Shown: positions 1-5,026 of the stretch, in pieces
Layout of the letters: each line of letters starts with the position of its first letter
How positions within the stretch are numbered: position 1 is the first letter of the stretch
DNA from: Sulfolobaceae archaeon
GTDB taxonomy: Archaea > Thermoproteota > Thermoprotei_A > Sulfolobales > Sulfolobaceae
Assembly (NCBI GenBank): GCA_028277025.1
Contig: JAPYVG010000100.1
Span: forward strand, 1-5,741
DNA length: 5,741 bases
Direction: 5' to 3'
Translations under genes and position numbers: made by a program
Notes under the pieces: model-generated
What the model was told of the DNA's origin: nothing
Database searches by the model: none
The model's input: the letters and a program-made list of their open reading frames with translations, nothing else

Positions 1-38
1 AGCCTCTCCCTAGCCAACTCAACCTTTTCCTTCAACAT
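1..38 (-). CDS. N-terminus of a gene leaving the window (possibly PaREP1-like)
   Basis: Reading leftward from an ATG at 38-36, only 12 complete codons lie in the window. They encode MLKEKVELARER, a charged amphipathic helix. The start is supported by a T/A-rich TATA-like element on the minus strand centred near 65, about 27 bases upstream, which fits a leaderless or near-leaderless archaeal transcript. The LARER-type helix resembles the opening of PaREP1 proteins, two of which are encoded at 3390-4059, but 12 residues cannot establish a family. The remainder lies outside the window. Confidence 0.5.
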   Translation of the reverse strand, partial: MLKEKVELARER

Positions 39-57
39 CTTTCAGTAGAACAACGTT

Positions 58-71
58 GAAAAATAAAAACT
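58..71 (-). promoter_or_regulatory. TATA box for the leftward partial gene
   Basis: On the minus strand this reads as a T-rich TTTTTATTTTTC element centred about 27 bases before the ATG at 38. That is the usual spacing for leaderless crenarchaeal promoters. Just upstream (78-83 and 94-99) is an inverted repeat TAATAC/GTATTA with a 10-base loop that could be an operator. The call rests on composition and spacing only. Confidence 0.45.
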
Positions 72-104
72 TCTCGCTAATACCGAGTTTTTCGTATTAC
101 CTCC

Positions 105-326
105 CTAAGATTCCCATAACTGCTGTGCTGAAGAATGACTAATAAACTTTTTCGCATAAAAAAGTAAGGGAATATTCGCATGAAATAAAAAGTTTGACAT
201 AAATACTTGAATAAGATAATAGAAAATTATCAATTTCCTCAAAACAATTAGAGAATAAATTAGATAGACTTGATCCGAAACCTTTTTGCATACCTCTAAG
301 CACACTTCCAAGGACTTAGACATCAT
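105..326 (-). CDS. doubtful small hydrophobic ORF, 73 aa
   Basis: This is a 73-codon frame starting ATGATG at 326. I do not recognise the product. It opens with a short internal repeat (LEVCLEVC) and continues with a hydrophobic, Tyr/Phe/Leu-rich middle (about residues 20-50) that could span a membrane. There is no clear motif. A near-palindromic TATA element at 362-369 lies about 40 bases upstream on this strand and could serve it with a leader of roughly 14 bases, but the same element is better explained as the promoter of the plus-strand gene at 403. It could equally be a relic of a larger gene or a chance frame in AT-rich DNA. Apart from this frame and the promoter elements, I see nothing else in 39-402. 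Confidence 0.2.
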   Translation of the reverse strand: MMSKSLEVCLEVCKKVSDQVYLIYSLIVLRKLIIFYYLIQVFMSNFLFHANIPLLFYAKKFISHSSAQQLWES

Positions 327-361
327 TTAGATCAATAAACGCATTACTCTAAGGGGTAATA

Positions 362-369
362 CTTATATA
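362..369 (+). promoter_or_regulatory. TATA box for the zinc-ribbon membrane protein gene
   Basis: CTTATATA, preceded by GGGGTAATA, is centred about 37 bases before the ATG at 403. Transcription would start near 391, giving a leader of about 12 bases that contains GTGA (393-396), a weak Shine-Dalgarno-like element. The box is nearly symmetrical and could also fire leftward. Confidence 0.5.
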
Positions 370-402
370 CTCTTAATCAGTTTAGGATATAAGTGAACTA
401 AA

Positions 403-753
403 ATGGTTATATATTGTAAAAGGTGCGGATATGCTAATCCAGATGACGCGGTTTATTGTCTAAGATGTGGGTTCCCACTTAAGATGGCTAACCAACCGCC
501 AAAAAACCCTTCCAGACGTTATTTTATCATAGGATTAGGAGCAGCATTAGTCGCAATAGGAGGGGGTATTATATTCTTTTTTGATTTTTTACAAAAGAAA
601 TCAACTCCCCCTTTAACGACTGTTTCACCAGTTACATCAGAAACAACATCGTCTATCGCAATAACTCAGACAACATCTACTCAGACCTCACCACCCCTTC
701 CTCCCCCAGCTAGTAATATCATACCGGTGGCTGCAGTAATACTCAAGACATAA
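403..753 (+). CDS. zinc-ribbon single-pass membrane protein, possibly truncated
   Basis: The 116-residue product starts with a cytoplasmic zinc ribbon: CxxC at residues 5-8 and CxxCG at 19-23, ten residues apart, with the YCxRCG pattern typical of small archaeal rubredoxin-like knuckles. A basic patch (SRRY, 37-40) precedes one hydrophobic helix at about 40-60, which would place the zinc ribbon inside the cell. Residues 67-103 form a Thr/Ser/Pro-rich stalk of the kind that lifts an extracellular domain off the membrane. Only about 13 residues follow it (ending VAAVILKT) before tandem TAA stops. Related proteins usually carry a larger outer domain, so this copy is probably a truncated form, although a short stalk-only protein is possible. 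The ATG is supported by the TATA box at 362-369. Its function is not known; a surface-linked sensor or anchor is only an inference. Confidence 0.72.
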   Translation: MVIYCKRCGYANPDDAVYCLRCGFPLKMANQPPKNPSRRYFIIGLGAALVAIGGGIIFFFDFLQKKSTPPLTTVSPVTSETTSSIAITQTTSTQTSPPLPPPASNIIPVAAVILKT

Positions 754-1851
754 TAAGGCTCCTTTGAAAACAACTAATTAAGAAGCTGAAGGCATTTACT
801 CACATGTATTTAGAAAAACCGTTATTAGGTTAAAACGTGCAATGAAGCCTATGTAAAAACAAGATAATAAATAATTTTTTAATATTTATTAAGTCTACTT
901 TTTTTACTTACTGTTTATTGAACCTTAATCTAAAGTTGTAGTAAAGTTAAAGTTGATGGGGACTTGCGGAAGTGTATTATCATAATATAAATGCTTCTTG
1001 ATTGAAGGACTAAATGCTATATTAAACAATATGTAAATCTCTTATCGGTTAAACTCTAGCGTCTTCTGTCCAGAGTTATTATTTTTCACGTATAATAAAT
1101 TTATTCGAAATGATGATTACTCGTTATATTTCACATAACTCGTTATCCGAGATTCTTTCGAACGGAATCTGGTTACAATAAGGGTTATAACAGCTTATAT
1201 TGCTGAGTCCCATAAAAATTCAAATTATATTATAGTTATATATTTTTTACGTATTATTAACAATTTGGTCGTATATAAAGTTACCTATATAACAGCAAAT
1301 TTGAACCCAATAAGGATACGTAACTATTAAAAAGGGGTTATTCCTTTTCTCCACATATCTAGTAAAAGGAAGGTAGAATAATGATCACTTGTAAACACAA
1401 ATTCTACATGACAAATATGAATTTTAATCGTACTTAAATATTTATCATGAAATAAGTAGTAATAATTAAACATAAATTTCGTCGTAATACCAACGGTTTA
1501 TTTCGATGAGAAGGAAAAAAGTATATAATATACGAAATTAATTCTATTAACACTCACAATTGACTTTTTTAATACTACAGAATGCAAGAATTTTTACAAG
1601 CTGAATTAAATTATTGTTCTCTTTATAAAATTTCTATTCCTTTATTGCACAGAATGGTATTATTCGGGTTGACGATTTCGAATAAGAATTTATTAAAGAC
1701 CACAGTCTACATAAAAGATTTAATTCACATCTAACTTAGTAGACCTCTTTTTCCGCGTTCAATTTTCTTACCTTAATTATCCATGCCCGTCTAATACTAT
1801 GAGGGTCTCAAACATAAAAAATATATCTTGCCTTTTTAATAAAAACACATT
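754..1851. other. gene-free AT-rich stretch of about 1.1 kb
   Basis: No convincing gene, tRNA, rRNA or CRISPR array is visible here. It contains a run of seven T at 899-905 that could terminate the transcript of the zinc-ribbon gene, an imperfect hairpin around 969-997 (GAAG...CTTC), a 9-bp direct repeat ACTCGTTAT at 1119-1127 and 1138-1146, a short hairpin AGATTC/GAATCT at 1150-1170, and the AAAAGG/CCTTTT hairpin near 1331-1349. A short open stretch at 782-858 reads EAEGIYSHVFRK and onward in one frame and may be coding debris. Stops are frequent in all frames. The stretch is long for a Sulfolobales intergenic gap and probably holds decayed genes. Confidence 0.6.
1817..1827 (+). promoter_or_regulatory. 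TATA box for the winged-helix gene
   Basis: An A-run leading into ATATATC is centred about 29 bases before the ATG at 1852. Purines just upstream (ACATAAA) can act as the TFB recognition element. Spacing predicts a transcript starting within a few bases of the ATG, so no Shine-Dalgarno site is needed and none is seen. Confidence 0.55.
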
Positions 1852-2451
1852 ATGAGTAATAATGGTAAGATTGAGAGTAAAATTATCTATTTGCTGAAAC
1901 TCTATAGGACTTTAAGGCTCAATGAACTATTACGTTACTTTGATAAAAAAAGTAGGGTAATCAAAGCCCTCGATTTACTTCAAGAATTAGGAGTAGTGTA
2001 CAAGTTAGGCGAGTATTACACACTTGGTAAAACTGACGCATTATTATTAGAAGTCTTAGCCACTTTTTCAAAGGACTCAGTGGAAATCGGCGGTAGTTTC
2101 ATTAAGATATACGATGTAAAGGGGCTTAATTTTGAGGTTTATCACGATTACAGCGTCTGGGAATTAAAAGAGCTTGAAATCAACAATGATAAATTTAAGG
2201 CTATTTTAAGAAGGAGTAATGAGAGATTTTCTATAAAGATCACTTCTATTATGCTCCCTTACCCTGCTTTAAAAATGAAGCTCGTCCCAAATTTTACTCC
2301 AGGCTGTAAGGGAGAAGCTACAGTTTTATTATTTCCGATAGGCTATAAATTGATTTTTACAGATATCTGTGAGTGGGAAGGGGTAAAGGCAGGGATCTAT
2401 TATTACTGCCTAGATAAATCAAACCCGCTCATAGCACTTCCTAAAGAGTAA
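1852..2451 (+). CDS. winged-helix DNA-binding domain protein, unknown C-terminal domain
   Basis: The 199-residue product has an N-terminal winged-helix-like region at about 5-58. A helix (KIIYLLKLYRTL) is followed by LRLNELLRYF, a likely recognition helix (SRVIKALDLLQELG, 34-47) and a beta wing (VVYKLGEYYTLG). This is the arrangement of archaeal single-domain transcription regulators. Residues about 77-199 are beta-rich with no motif I recognise. They contain three cysteines (152, 173, 186), which could bind metal or form disulfides but do not make a standard motif. The ATG is supported by the TATA box at 1817-1827. The next gene begins 79 bases downstream with its own promoter, so the two are neighbours rather than a tight operon. 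A role as regulator of itself or of the next gene is inferred, helped by CACTGG repeats around the next promoter. Confidence 0.75.
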   Translation: MSNNGKIESKIIYLLKLYRTLRLNELLRYFDKKSRVIKALDLLQELGVVYKLGEYYTLGKTDALLLEVLATFSKDSVEIGGSFIKIYDVKGLNFEVYHDYSVWELKELEINNDKFKAILRRSNERFSIKITSIMLPYPALKMKLVPNFTPGCKGEATVLLFPIGYKLIFTDICEWEGVKAGIYYYCLDKSNPLIALPKE

Positions 2452-2458
2452 AGTGGAA

Positions 2459-2533
2459 CACTGGTAGTAAAAGGTCTAACAAGCTGATCTCACTGGTAAA
2501 CCTTATATATTGTCATGATAAGATAATCCAGTG
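2459..2533 (+). repeat. CACTGG repeats around the promoter of the 2531 gene (possible operator)
   Basis: CACTGGTA occurs at 2459-2466 and again at 2491-2498 in the same orientation. Its inverse CCAGTG lies at 2528-2533, overlapping the GTG start. The second and third copies bracket the TATA box symmetrically. This suits a dimeric regulator, and the winged-helix protein encoded just upstream is the obvious candidate. The repeats are short, so chance cannot be excluded. Confidence 0.35.
2502..2510 (+). promoter_or_regulatory. TATA box for the 2531 gene
   Basis: CTTATATAT, preceded by GGTAAAC, is centred about 25 bases before the GTG at 2531. The predicted transcription start coincides with the start codon, which makes a leaderless GTG-initiated mRNA the simplest reading and supports this start over later in-frame ATGs. 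Confidence 0.65.
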
Positions 2534-3247
2534 GATCTGGCAGATAAGGTGCTTCCTTACTTAAGAAATAGAAGCGATTTACCAAAAGTAATGGATTACA
2601 TTAATAGTACAACTGCCGTAAACATAATACTAAAACGAGTTACTAAAGATACTCATTACCCTAACGGATATGTCGAAATTACTTCCAAATGGGTTGCACT
2701 AACTCTTAAAGACACGGATTCCGCCCAGCCCTCTATGGTTGTTACTTCTCGGGGGAAAGAGATTAACATATTAGATTATTCCTTAGAAGTCAAGTTTGGT
2801 AGAAAGAAAATTAACGTAACACCTAGTATAAACGTTTTTACAAAAACTAAAGGCTATGTAACAATCTACATCAAATCGTCCCCATTCCCCAAAAAGAGAG
2901 GAGACATAAATGAGGTCTCGATTAAATTGTCCCTATTAAATCCCATATTTACACCCGATAACCTCAAACGATTTATACAAGAGGTTGATGGTAAAGATTT
3001 TCTTTTCGGTGCAGTTACCATTACCGATACATTTTGGGGAATTAGTGATACTCGAGTAGTGTGTTATATGGGATTTAAATTTAAAGGGGGATTTTACTTT
3101 GAAGCACCATTAGGAACTGACTTATATAAGTTGTCTAGAGAGCAATTCGAGATGTATAAAAAGAGTGAAATTAAAAACTCTGAATGTTACAGCCTAGAAC
3201 TTTACTTACCTGAACCGAAAATTTACGGTTACGTCTTGCTACTCTAG
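2531..3247 (+). CDS. unrecognised soluble beta-rich protein, 238 aa
   Basis: I do not recognise this protein. The frame starts with GTG at 2531, chosen because a good TATA box sits 25 bases upstream; the next ATG in frame would remove about 20 conserved-looking helical residues (LADKVLPYLRNRSDLPKVMDY in full). After a short N-terminal helical region of about 25 residues, the rest alternates beta-strand-like segments, for example VEITSKWVALTLKD, YVTIYIKSSPF, VSIKLSLL and FKFKGGFYF. There is no signal peptide, membrane helix or metal-binding cluster; two cysteines lie near the C-terminus. It ends in a hydrophobic YGYVLLL. It follows the winged-helix gene by 79 bases and may be its regulatory target. 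Codon usage and length make it a credible gene. A hypothetical protein restricted to Sulfolobales or their mobile elements is my best guess. Confidence 0.7.
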   Translation: MDLADKVLPYLRNRSDLPKVMDYINSTTAVNIILKRVTKDTHYPNGYVEITSKWVALTLKDTDSAQPSMVVTSRGKEINILDYSLEVKFGRKKINVTPSINVFTKTKGYVTIYIKSSPFPKKRGDINEVSIKLSLLNPIFTPDNLKRFIQEVDGKDFLFGAVTITDTFWGISDTRVVCYMGFKFKGGFYFEAPLGTDLYKLSREQFEMYKKSEIKNSECYSLELYLPEPKIYGYVLLL

Positions 3248-3257
3248 TTCACTAATA

Positions 3258-3266
3258 ACTTTTTCC
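3258..3266 (+). terminator. poly-T terminator candidate after the 2531 gene
   Basis: A run of five T inside CTTTTTCC lies 12 bases after the stop at 3247. Archaeal intrinsic termination needs only a T-run, so this is plausible, but a five-T run is weak evidence in AT-rich DNA. Confidence 0.3.
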
Positions 3267-3334
3267 CCACGTCAATACCTAGGAGGTATCAAAACTCCTT
3301 ACGCAAGTTCTATATCGATTTTCCACTTATAATG

Positions 3335-3375
3335 TTAAGGCGTGAGCGTTACTGAGAGTTTATTAAGGCGTGAGC
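3335..3375 (+). repeat. 13-bp direct repeat at the PaREP1 promoter (possible operator)
   Basis: TTAAGGCGTGAGC occurs exactly at 3335-3347 and 3363-3375, start-to-start distance 28 bp. The first copy is upstream of the TATA box and the second overlaps its downstream edge, between TATA and the start codon. Each copy follows an A/T-rich TATA-like string (CTTATAATG and GTTTAT). The GC-rich core GGCGTGAGC stands out in this AT-rich DNA. The position suits a transcription-factor site; a small local duplication of the promoter is the alternative. Confidence 0.6.
3357..3366 (+). promoter_or_regulatory. TATA box for the first PaREP1 gene
   Basis: AGTTTATTAA is centred about 27 bases before the ATG at 3390, giving a predicted leaderless transcript. 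It overlaps the second copy of the 13-bp direct repeat. Confidence 0.5.
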
Positions 3376-3389
3376 AAACATAATACACA

Positions 3390-3749
3390 ATGCAGTTCAT
3401 AAAGTCTTCAGCTGACGTTTATTTGGAGGAAGCTGATGAGTTACTATCAAAGGGTGATGTACTCCAAGCAAGTGAAAAATACTATAAAGCAGCTGAAGAG
3501 GCAATAAAAATTTTAGCAAGTCTTGAGAGTGGTCTTTCATCTAATTGGAACGCTGAAAAGATTAATAGGACTGCGTTTGAACTGTCTTTAAAATTTGGAA
3601 AGTGGATAATTGAAAGTTGGGGTTCTGCTGTAGCTTTAGTAACTGTTAACCTTGATATAGGTCAAGTTAAAAAATATAGGGAGGAAATAGTTAAATTAGT
3701 CCAGCTTGCTGACGAAAGACTCAATAAAAAAATTGTTGAAAGAGGCTGA
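3390..3749 (+). CDS. PaREP1-family protein, divergent C-terminal half
   Basis: The 119-residue protein carries the PaREP1 signature (first named in Pyrobaculum aerophilum): YLEEADELLSKGD at about 11-23, then QASEKYYKAAEEAIK at 26-40, forming a helical hairpin. PaREP1 proteins are small, all-helical and multiplied in hyperthermophilic archaea; their molecular function is not established. The usual second half (hydrophobic W...A.EL...IR..W.SAW.LHVEGFHE) is only partly kept: NWNAEKINRTAFEL and SWGSAVAL remain, but the LHVEGFHE block is absent. The ATG is placed by the TATA box at 3357-3366. Its last 44 bases overlap the next gene in another frame, and its TGA is formed by bases at the start of the 77-bp repeat shared with that gene. 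It may be intact but degenerate, or a remnant of a longer copy. Confidence 0.82.
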   Translation: MQFIKSSADVYLEEADELLSKGDVLQASEKYYKAAEEAIKILASLESGLSSNWNAEKINRTAFELSLKFGKWIIESWGSAVALVTVNLDIGQVKKYREEIVKLVQLADERLNKKIVERG

Positions 3750-3821
3750 TGAGTTACTATCAAAGGGTGATGTACTCCAAGCAAGTGAAAAATACTATAA
3801 AGCAGCTGAAGAGGCAATAAA
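3432..3821 (+). repeat. exact 77-bp direct repeat shared by the two PaREP1 genes
   Basis: Positions 3432-3508 and 3745-3821 are identical over 77 bases, from GCTGATGAG to GCAATAAA, with a start-to-start distance of 313 bp. Both copies are read in the same codon phase and encode the core PaREP1 helices (codons 15-40 of the first gene, 14-39 of the second). Synonymous sites are also identical inside the repeat, while flanking codons are unalike. This shows a recent copying event confined to this block. Recombination between the copies would delete 313 bp and fuse the genes. Confidence 0.95.
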
Positions 3822-4059
3822 GATCTTGTCATTCAGAAATTCTTTAGGAGTTATTTTTAAGGTAAACAGAATAGGACATTGGAACTCTAAGCTTTATTTT
3901 GACGCTGTAGATGAGCTTGAAAAATTCTATCCAAATATTAGGTCATTGTGGATTTCAGCGTGGCTACTTCACGTAGAGGGTTTTCATGAGGTTAGATTGA
4001 GTAAAGAAAACGTTGAAGTGTTAAAAGCTGACGTAGAAAAGTTGGTCGAATTAATATAA
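3706..4059 (+). CDS. PaREP1-family protein with complete C-terminal signature
   Basis: The product is up to 117 residues and is a second PaREP1 protein. The core helices at 13-39 are identical to those of the preceding gene. The second half has the family features intact: GHWNS followed by AVDELEKFY, IRSLWISAWLLHVEGFHE, and the closing VEKLVELI. The start is uncertain. TTG at 3706 gives the longest frame but has no Shine-Dalgarno site at the right distance (GGAGG at 3680-3684 is too far). TTG at 3733 or 3736 is also possible, and no ATG is available before the core. Family members are often longer (about 150 residues) with an extra N-terminal region, so this copy may have lost its true start when it was joined to the first gene. 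Expression would depend on translational coupling or a +1 shift from the upstream frame. Confidence 0.72.
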   Translation: MLTKDSIKKLLKEADELLSKGDVLQASEKYYKAAEEAIKILSFRNSLGVIFKVNRIGHWNSKLYFDAVDELEKFYPNIRSLWISAWLLHVEGFHEVRLSKENVEVLKADVEKLVELI

Positions 4060-4139
4060 TGACCAAGTGAGTAGAAACGGATTTCTGGCGAACGGTGAGG
4101 TCAACGCTTCGTTAACTGATATAATGACCAAGTGAGTAG
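4054..4139 (+). repeat. 21-bp direct repeat, 65-bp period, overlapping a stop codon
   Basis: Positions 4054-4074 and 4119-4139 are identical over 21 bases (ATATAATGACC, then AAGTGAGTAG). The first copy includes the TAA stop of the second PaREP1 gene. Weaker similarity continues upstream of both copies with small gaps (TCG..TTAA), as expected if the second is the 3' flank of a lost or duplicated gene end. The 44 bases between them contain CTGG, GGTGAGG and CTGA strings but no convincing box C/D geometry. Confidence 0.85.
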
Positions 4140-4167
4140 GAAACCAATAGAAGGAATATAATTACCC

Positions 4168-4175
4168 TCTTTTTG
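4168..4175 (+). terminator. poly-T terminator candidate after the PaREP1 pair
   Basis: A five-T run at 4170-4174, preceded by CCCTC, could end rightward transcription before the convergent minus-strand genes. It sits just beyond the convergent gene's stop at 4179. The evidence is only the T-run and its position. Confidence 0.25.
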
Positions 4176-4178
4176 GTT

Positions 4179-4436
4179 CTATTTCAATAATTGTTTCACT
4201 TTTACAAAAATTTTATGCTTGATAGAAAGTAATGGGCCTAAAATTCCTCCGCCGATCACGTGTTGAAAGATAACGTGGATCGCCAAACCACTTGGTACAG
4301 CTAAACCCACAATCCCAACTCCAGAAGTGAAGAACTGTTGTAATGTTAAGTGTTGTACAAAAAAGGGTATAAGAATACCTATGTAAAGGAAGTTAATGCT
4401 GATGAGAAATACTACACCCCTTATAATCTTACCCAC
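4179..4436 (-). CDS. small two-helix membrane protein, 85 aa (alternative reading of the split gene)
   Basis: If the frames are independent genes, this one starts at GTG 4436. It has hydrophobic helices at about 4-27 and 38-58, a Gly-rich turn (GGGILGP), and a Lys-rich C-terminus (KHKIFVKVKQLLK) likely to stay in the cytoplasm. No family is recognised. No promoter or Shine-Dalgarno site precedes the GTG, which argues that it is the C-terminal part of the gene starting at 4638. Confidence 0.4.
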   Translation of the reverse strand: MGKIIRGVVFLISINFLYIGILIPFFVQHLTLQQFFTSGVGIVGLAVPSGLAIHVIFQHVIGGGILGPLLSIKHKIFVKVKQLLK

Positions 4437-4458
4437 ATTGAAGGATCTGCCGACTGGA

Positions 4459-4638
4459 TCATGTTTGGGTCACTCTAACCAGTTGTGTAGAAGATGGCTG
4501 GATAACAATAGTCTGTGAGTAAGTAGAGTAGTTAGCACCACCGCCAAAACCGAAACGCTCAGCAAATCCGTTTGTTGATAAGAACAGCATAGGTAAGATT
4601 AAGAGGGTTATTAGTAGTAAAGACAGCCTCCACTTCAT
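4459..4638 (-). CDS. short protein with signal peptide, 59 aa (5' part of the split gene)
   Basis: The ATG at 4638 is strongly placed: a TATA box (minus strand CTTATAAAC, 4658-4666) is centred 24 bases upstream. The product is a signal peptide of about 26 residues and a short mature part beginning ERFGFGGG and ending QLVRVTQT. As a stand-alone product it would be a 33-residue exported peptide. More likely it is the N-terminal part of a larger membrane protein cut off by a frameshift near 4465. Confidence 0.55.
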   Translation of the reverse strand: MKWRLSLLLITLLILPMLFLSTNGFAERFGFGGGANYSTYSQTIVIQPSSTQLVRVTQT

Positions 4639-4645
4639 TAAGCGT

Positions 4646-4666
4646 AAAAAAGAGAGAGTTTATAAG
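4646..4666 (-). promoter_or_regulatory. promoter of the 4638 gene: TATA box plus T6 tract
   Basis: On the minus strand CTTATAAAC (4658-4666) is followed by CTCTC and six T (4651-4646), then ACGCTTA and the ATG at 4638. The TATA centre is 24 bases from the ATG, so transcription should start at or next to it. The T6 tract also lies about 19 bases past the stop of the upstream gene and could terminate it, so terminator and promoter are interleaved. Confidence 0.65.
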
Positions 4667-4669
4667 GGG

Positions 4670-5020
4670 CTATTTCTTTGAGCGTCTCTTGTATAAAAGT
4701 CCTAGAAGGGTTAGCAATATCGCTATCACAATTTCTGGGGCGTACTGAACGTACCACTGTTGTTTAGTTGTAGATGTCTGCACGGATGTTGTTTGTGTTG
4801 TAGTTTGTGTTTGATTAATGCTAGCTGGTTGTATTTGTGAGAGTAAACTGGTATTAGTCCATGCCATAAGCGGTCCTTCAACTAATGCAGGATTGAAAAA
4901 AGTAGTATTTGTAGTGGTGGTAGTTGTAGTATTGCCTCCTGGGTGTAGTGGGTGTAGATAGAACAATATACCGAGAAGAACTAGAGCTACTGCTAATATA
5001 GGTAAAATTATGTTTCTCAT
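4670..5020 (-). CDS. Thr-rich membrane-anchored surface protein, 116 aa
   Basis: The frame starts at ATG 5020, 28 bases from a strong TATA box. The protein has a hydrophobic N-terminal helix (about 4-22; uncleaved anchor or signal peptide), a Thr/Asn/Gln-rich middle (about 28-87) including a seven-Thr run, a second helix (about 97-110) preceded by YAPE, and a basic tail YKRRSKK. Four N-glycosylation sequons (N30, N38, N56, N69) lie in the middle, which must therefore face outside, while the basic tail stays inside. The order of short motif, helix and Arg/Lys cluster resembles archaeal C-terminal sorting or S-layer anchor tails, and the layout also recalls fusellovirus coat proteins, but no sequence identity is seen. 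It neighbours the split exported protein at 4179-4638 and may act with it at the cell surface. Confidence 0.75.
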   Translation of the reverse strand: MRNIILPILAVALVLLGILFYLHPLHPGGNTTTTTTTNTTFFNPALVEGPLMAWTNTSLLSQIQPASINQTQTTTQTTSVQTSTTKQQWYVQYAPEIVIAILLTLLGLLYKRRSKK

Positions 5021-5026
5021 TAAAGT

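Larger units (their letters stand above)
4179..4638 (-). pseudogene. exported/membrane protein split by a probable 1-bp frameshift (about 152 aa if repaired)
   Basis: Reading leftward, an ATG at 4638 opens a 59-codon frame ending TGA at 4459. It begins with a clear signal peptide: MKWR, a hydrophobic core, then a plausible cleavage site NGFA/ERFG. A Gly-rich and Ser/Thr-rich stretch with one N-glycosylation sequon (NYS) follows. A second frame, open from just after a TGA near 4471, ends at 4179 and encodes two hydrophobic segments (GVVFLISINFLYIGILIPFF; then GVGIVGLAVPSGLAIHVIF) and a basic tail. The second frame has only a GTG (4436) without a Shine-Dalgarno site. The two frames join smoothly (...LVRVT + KHDPVGRSFNVGK...) if one C of the CCC at about 4465-4467 is removed; the total of 460 bases is one base over 153 codons. 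I do not recognise the family. Two separate small proteins remain possible. Confidence 0.6.

Noticed and set aside
355..362. GGTAATAC shared by promoters at 94-101 (minus), 355-362 and 5118-5125 (minus)
   Set aside because: It is only an 8-mer in AT-rich DNA and sits at different places relative to each promoter. Chance is the better explanation.
1149..1172. tRNA T-arm-like hairpin (TTCGAAC loop), suggesting a tRNA fragment or attachment site
   Set aside because: The T-arm can be drawn, but the closing pair is T-G instead of the nearly invariant G-C, and no matching acceptor strand, D-arm or anticodon arm is found upstream.
1110..1172. Box C/D RNA starting at ATGATGA
   Set aside because: A good C box is present, but no CTGA D box lies at the right distance and there is no C'/D' pair.
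3275..3289. ATACCT/AGGTAT hairpin with a strong GGAGG ribosome-binding-like core
   Set aside because: No start codon follows at a suitable distance and the stem is short. It is not a supported terminator or ribosome binding site.
4054..4139. A two-repeat CRISPR array (21-bp repeats, 44-bp spacer)
   Set aside because: The sizes are close to Sulfolobus arrays, but the repeat is unlike the known Sulfolobus repeat types, one copy contains a gene's stop codon, and there are only two copies with no leader.
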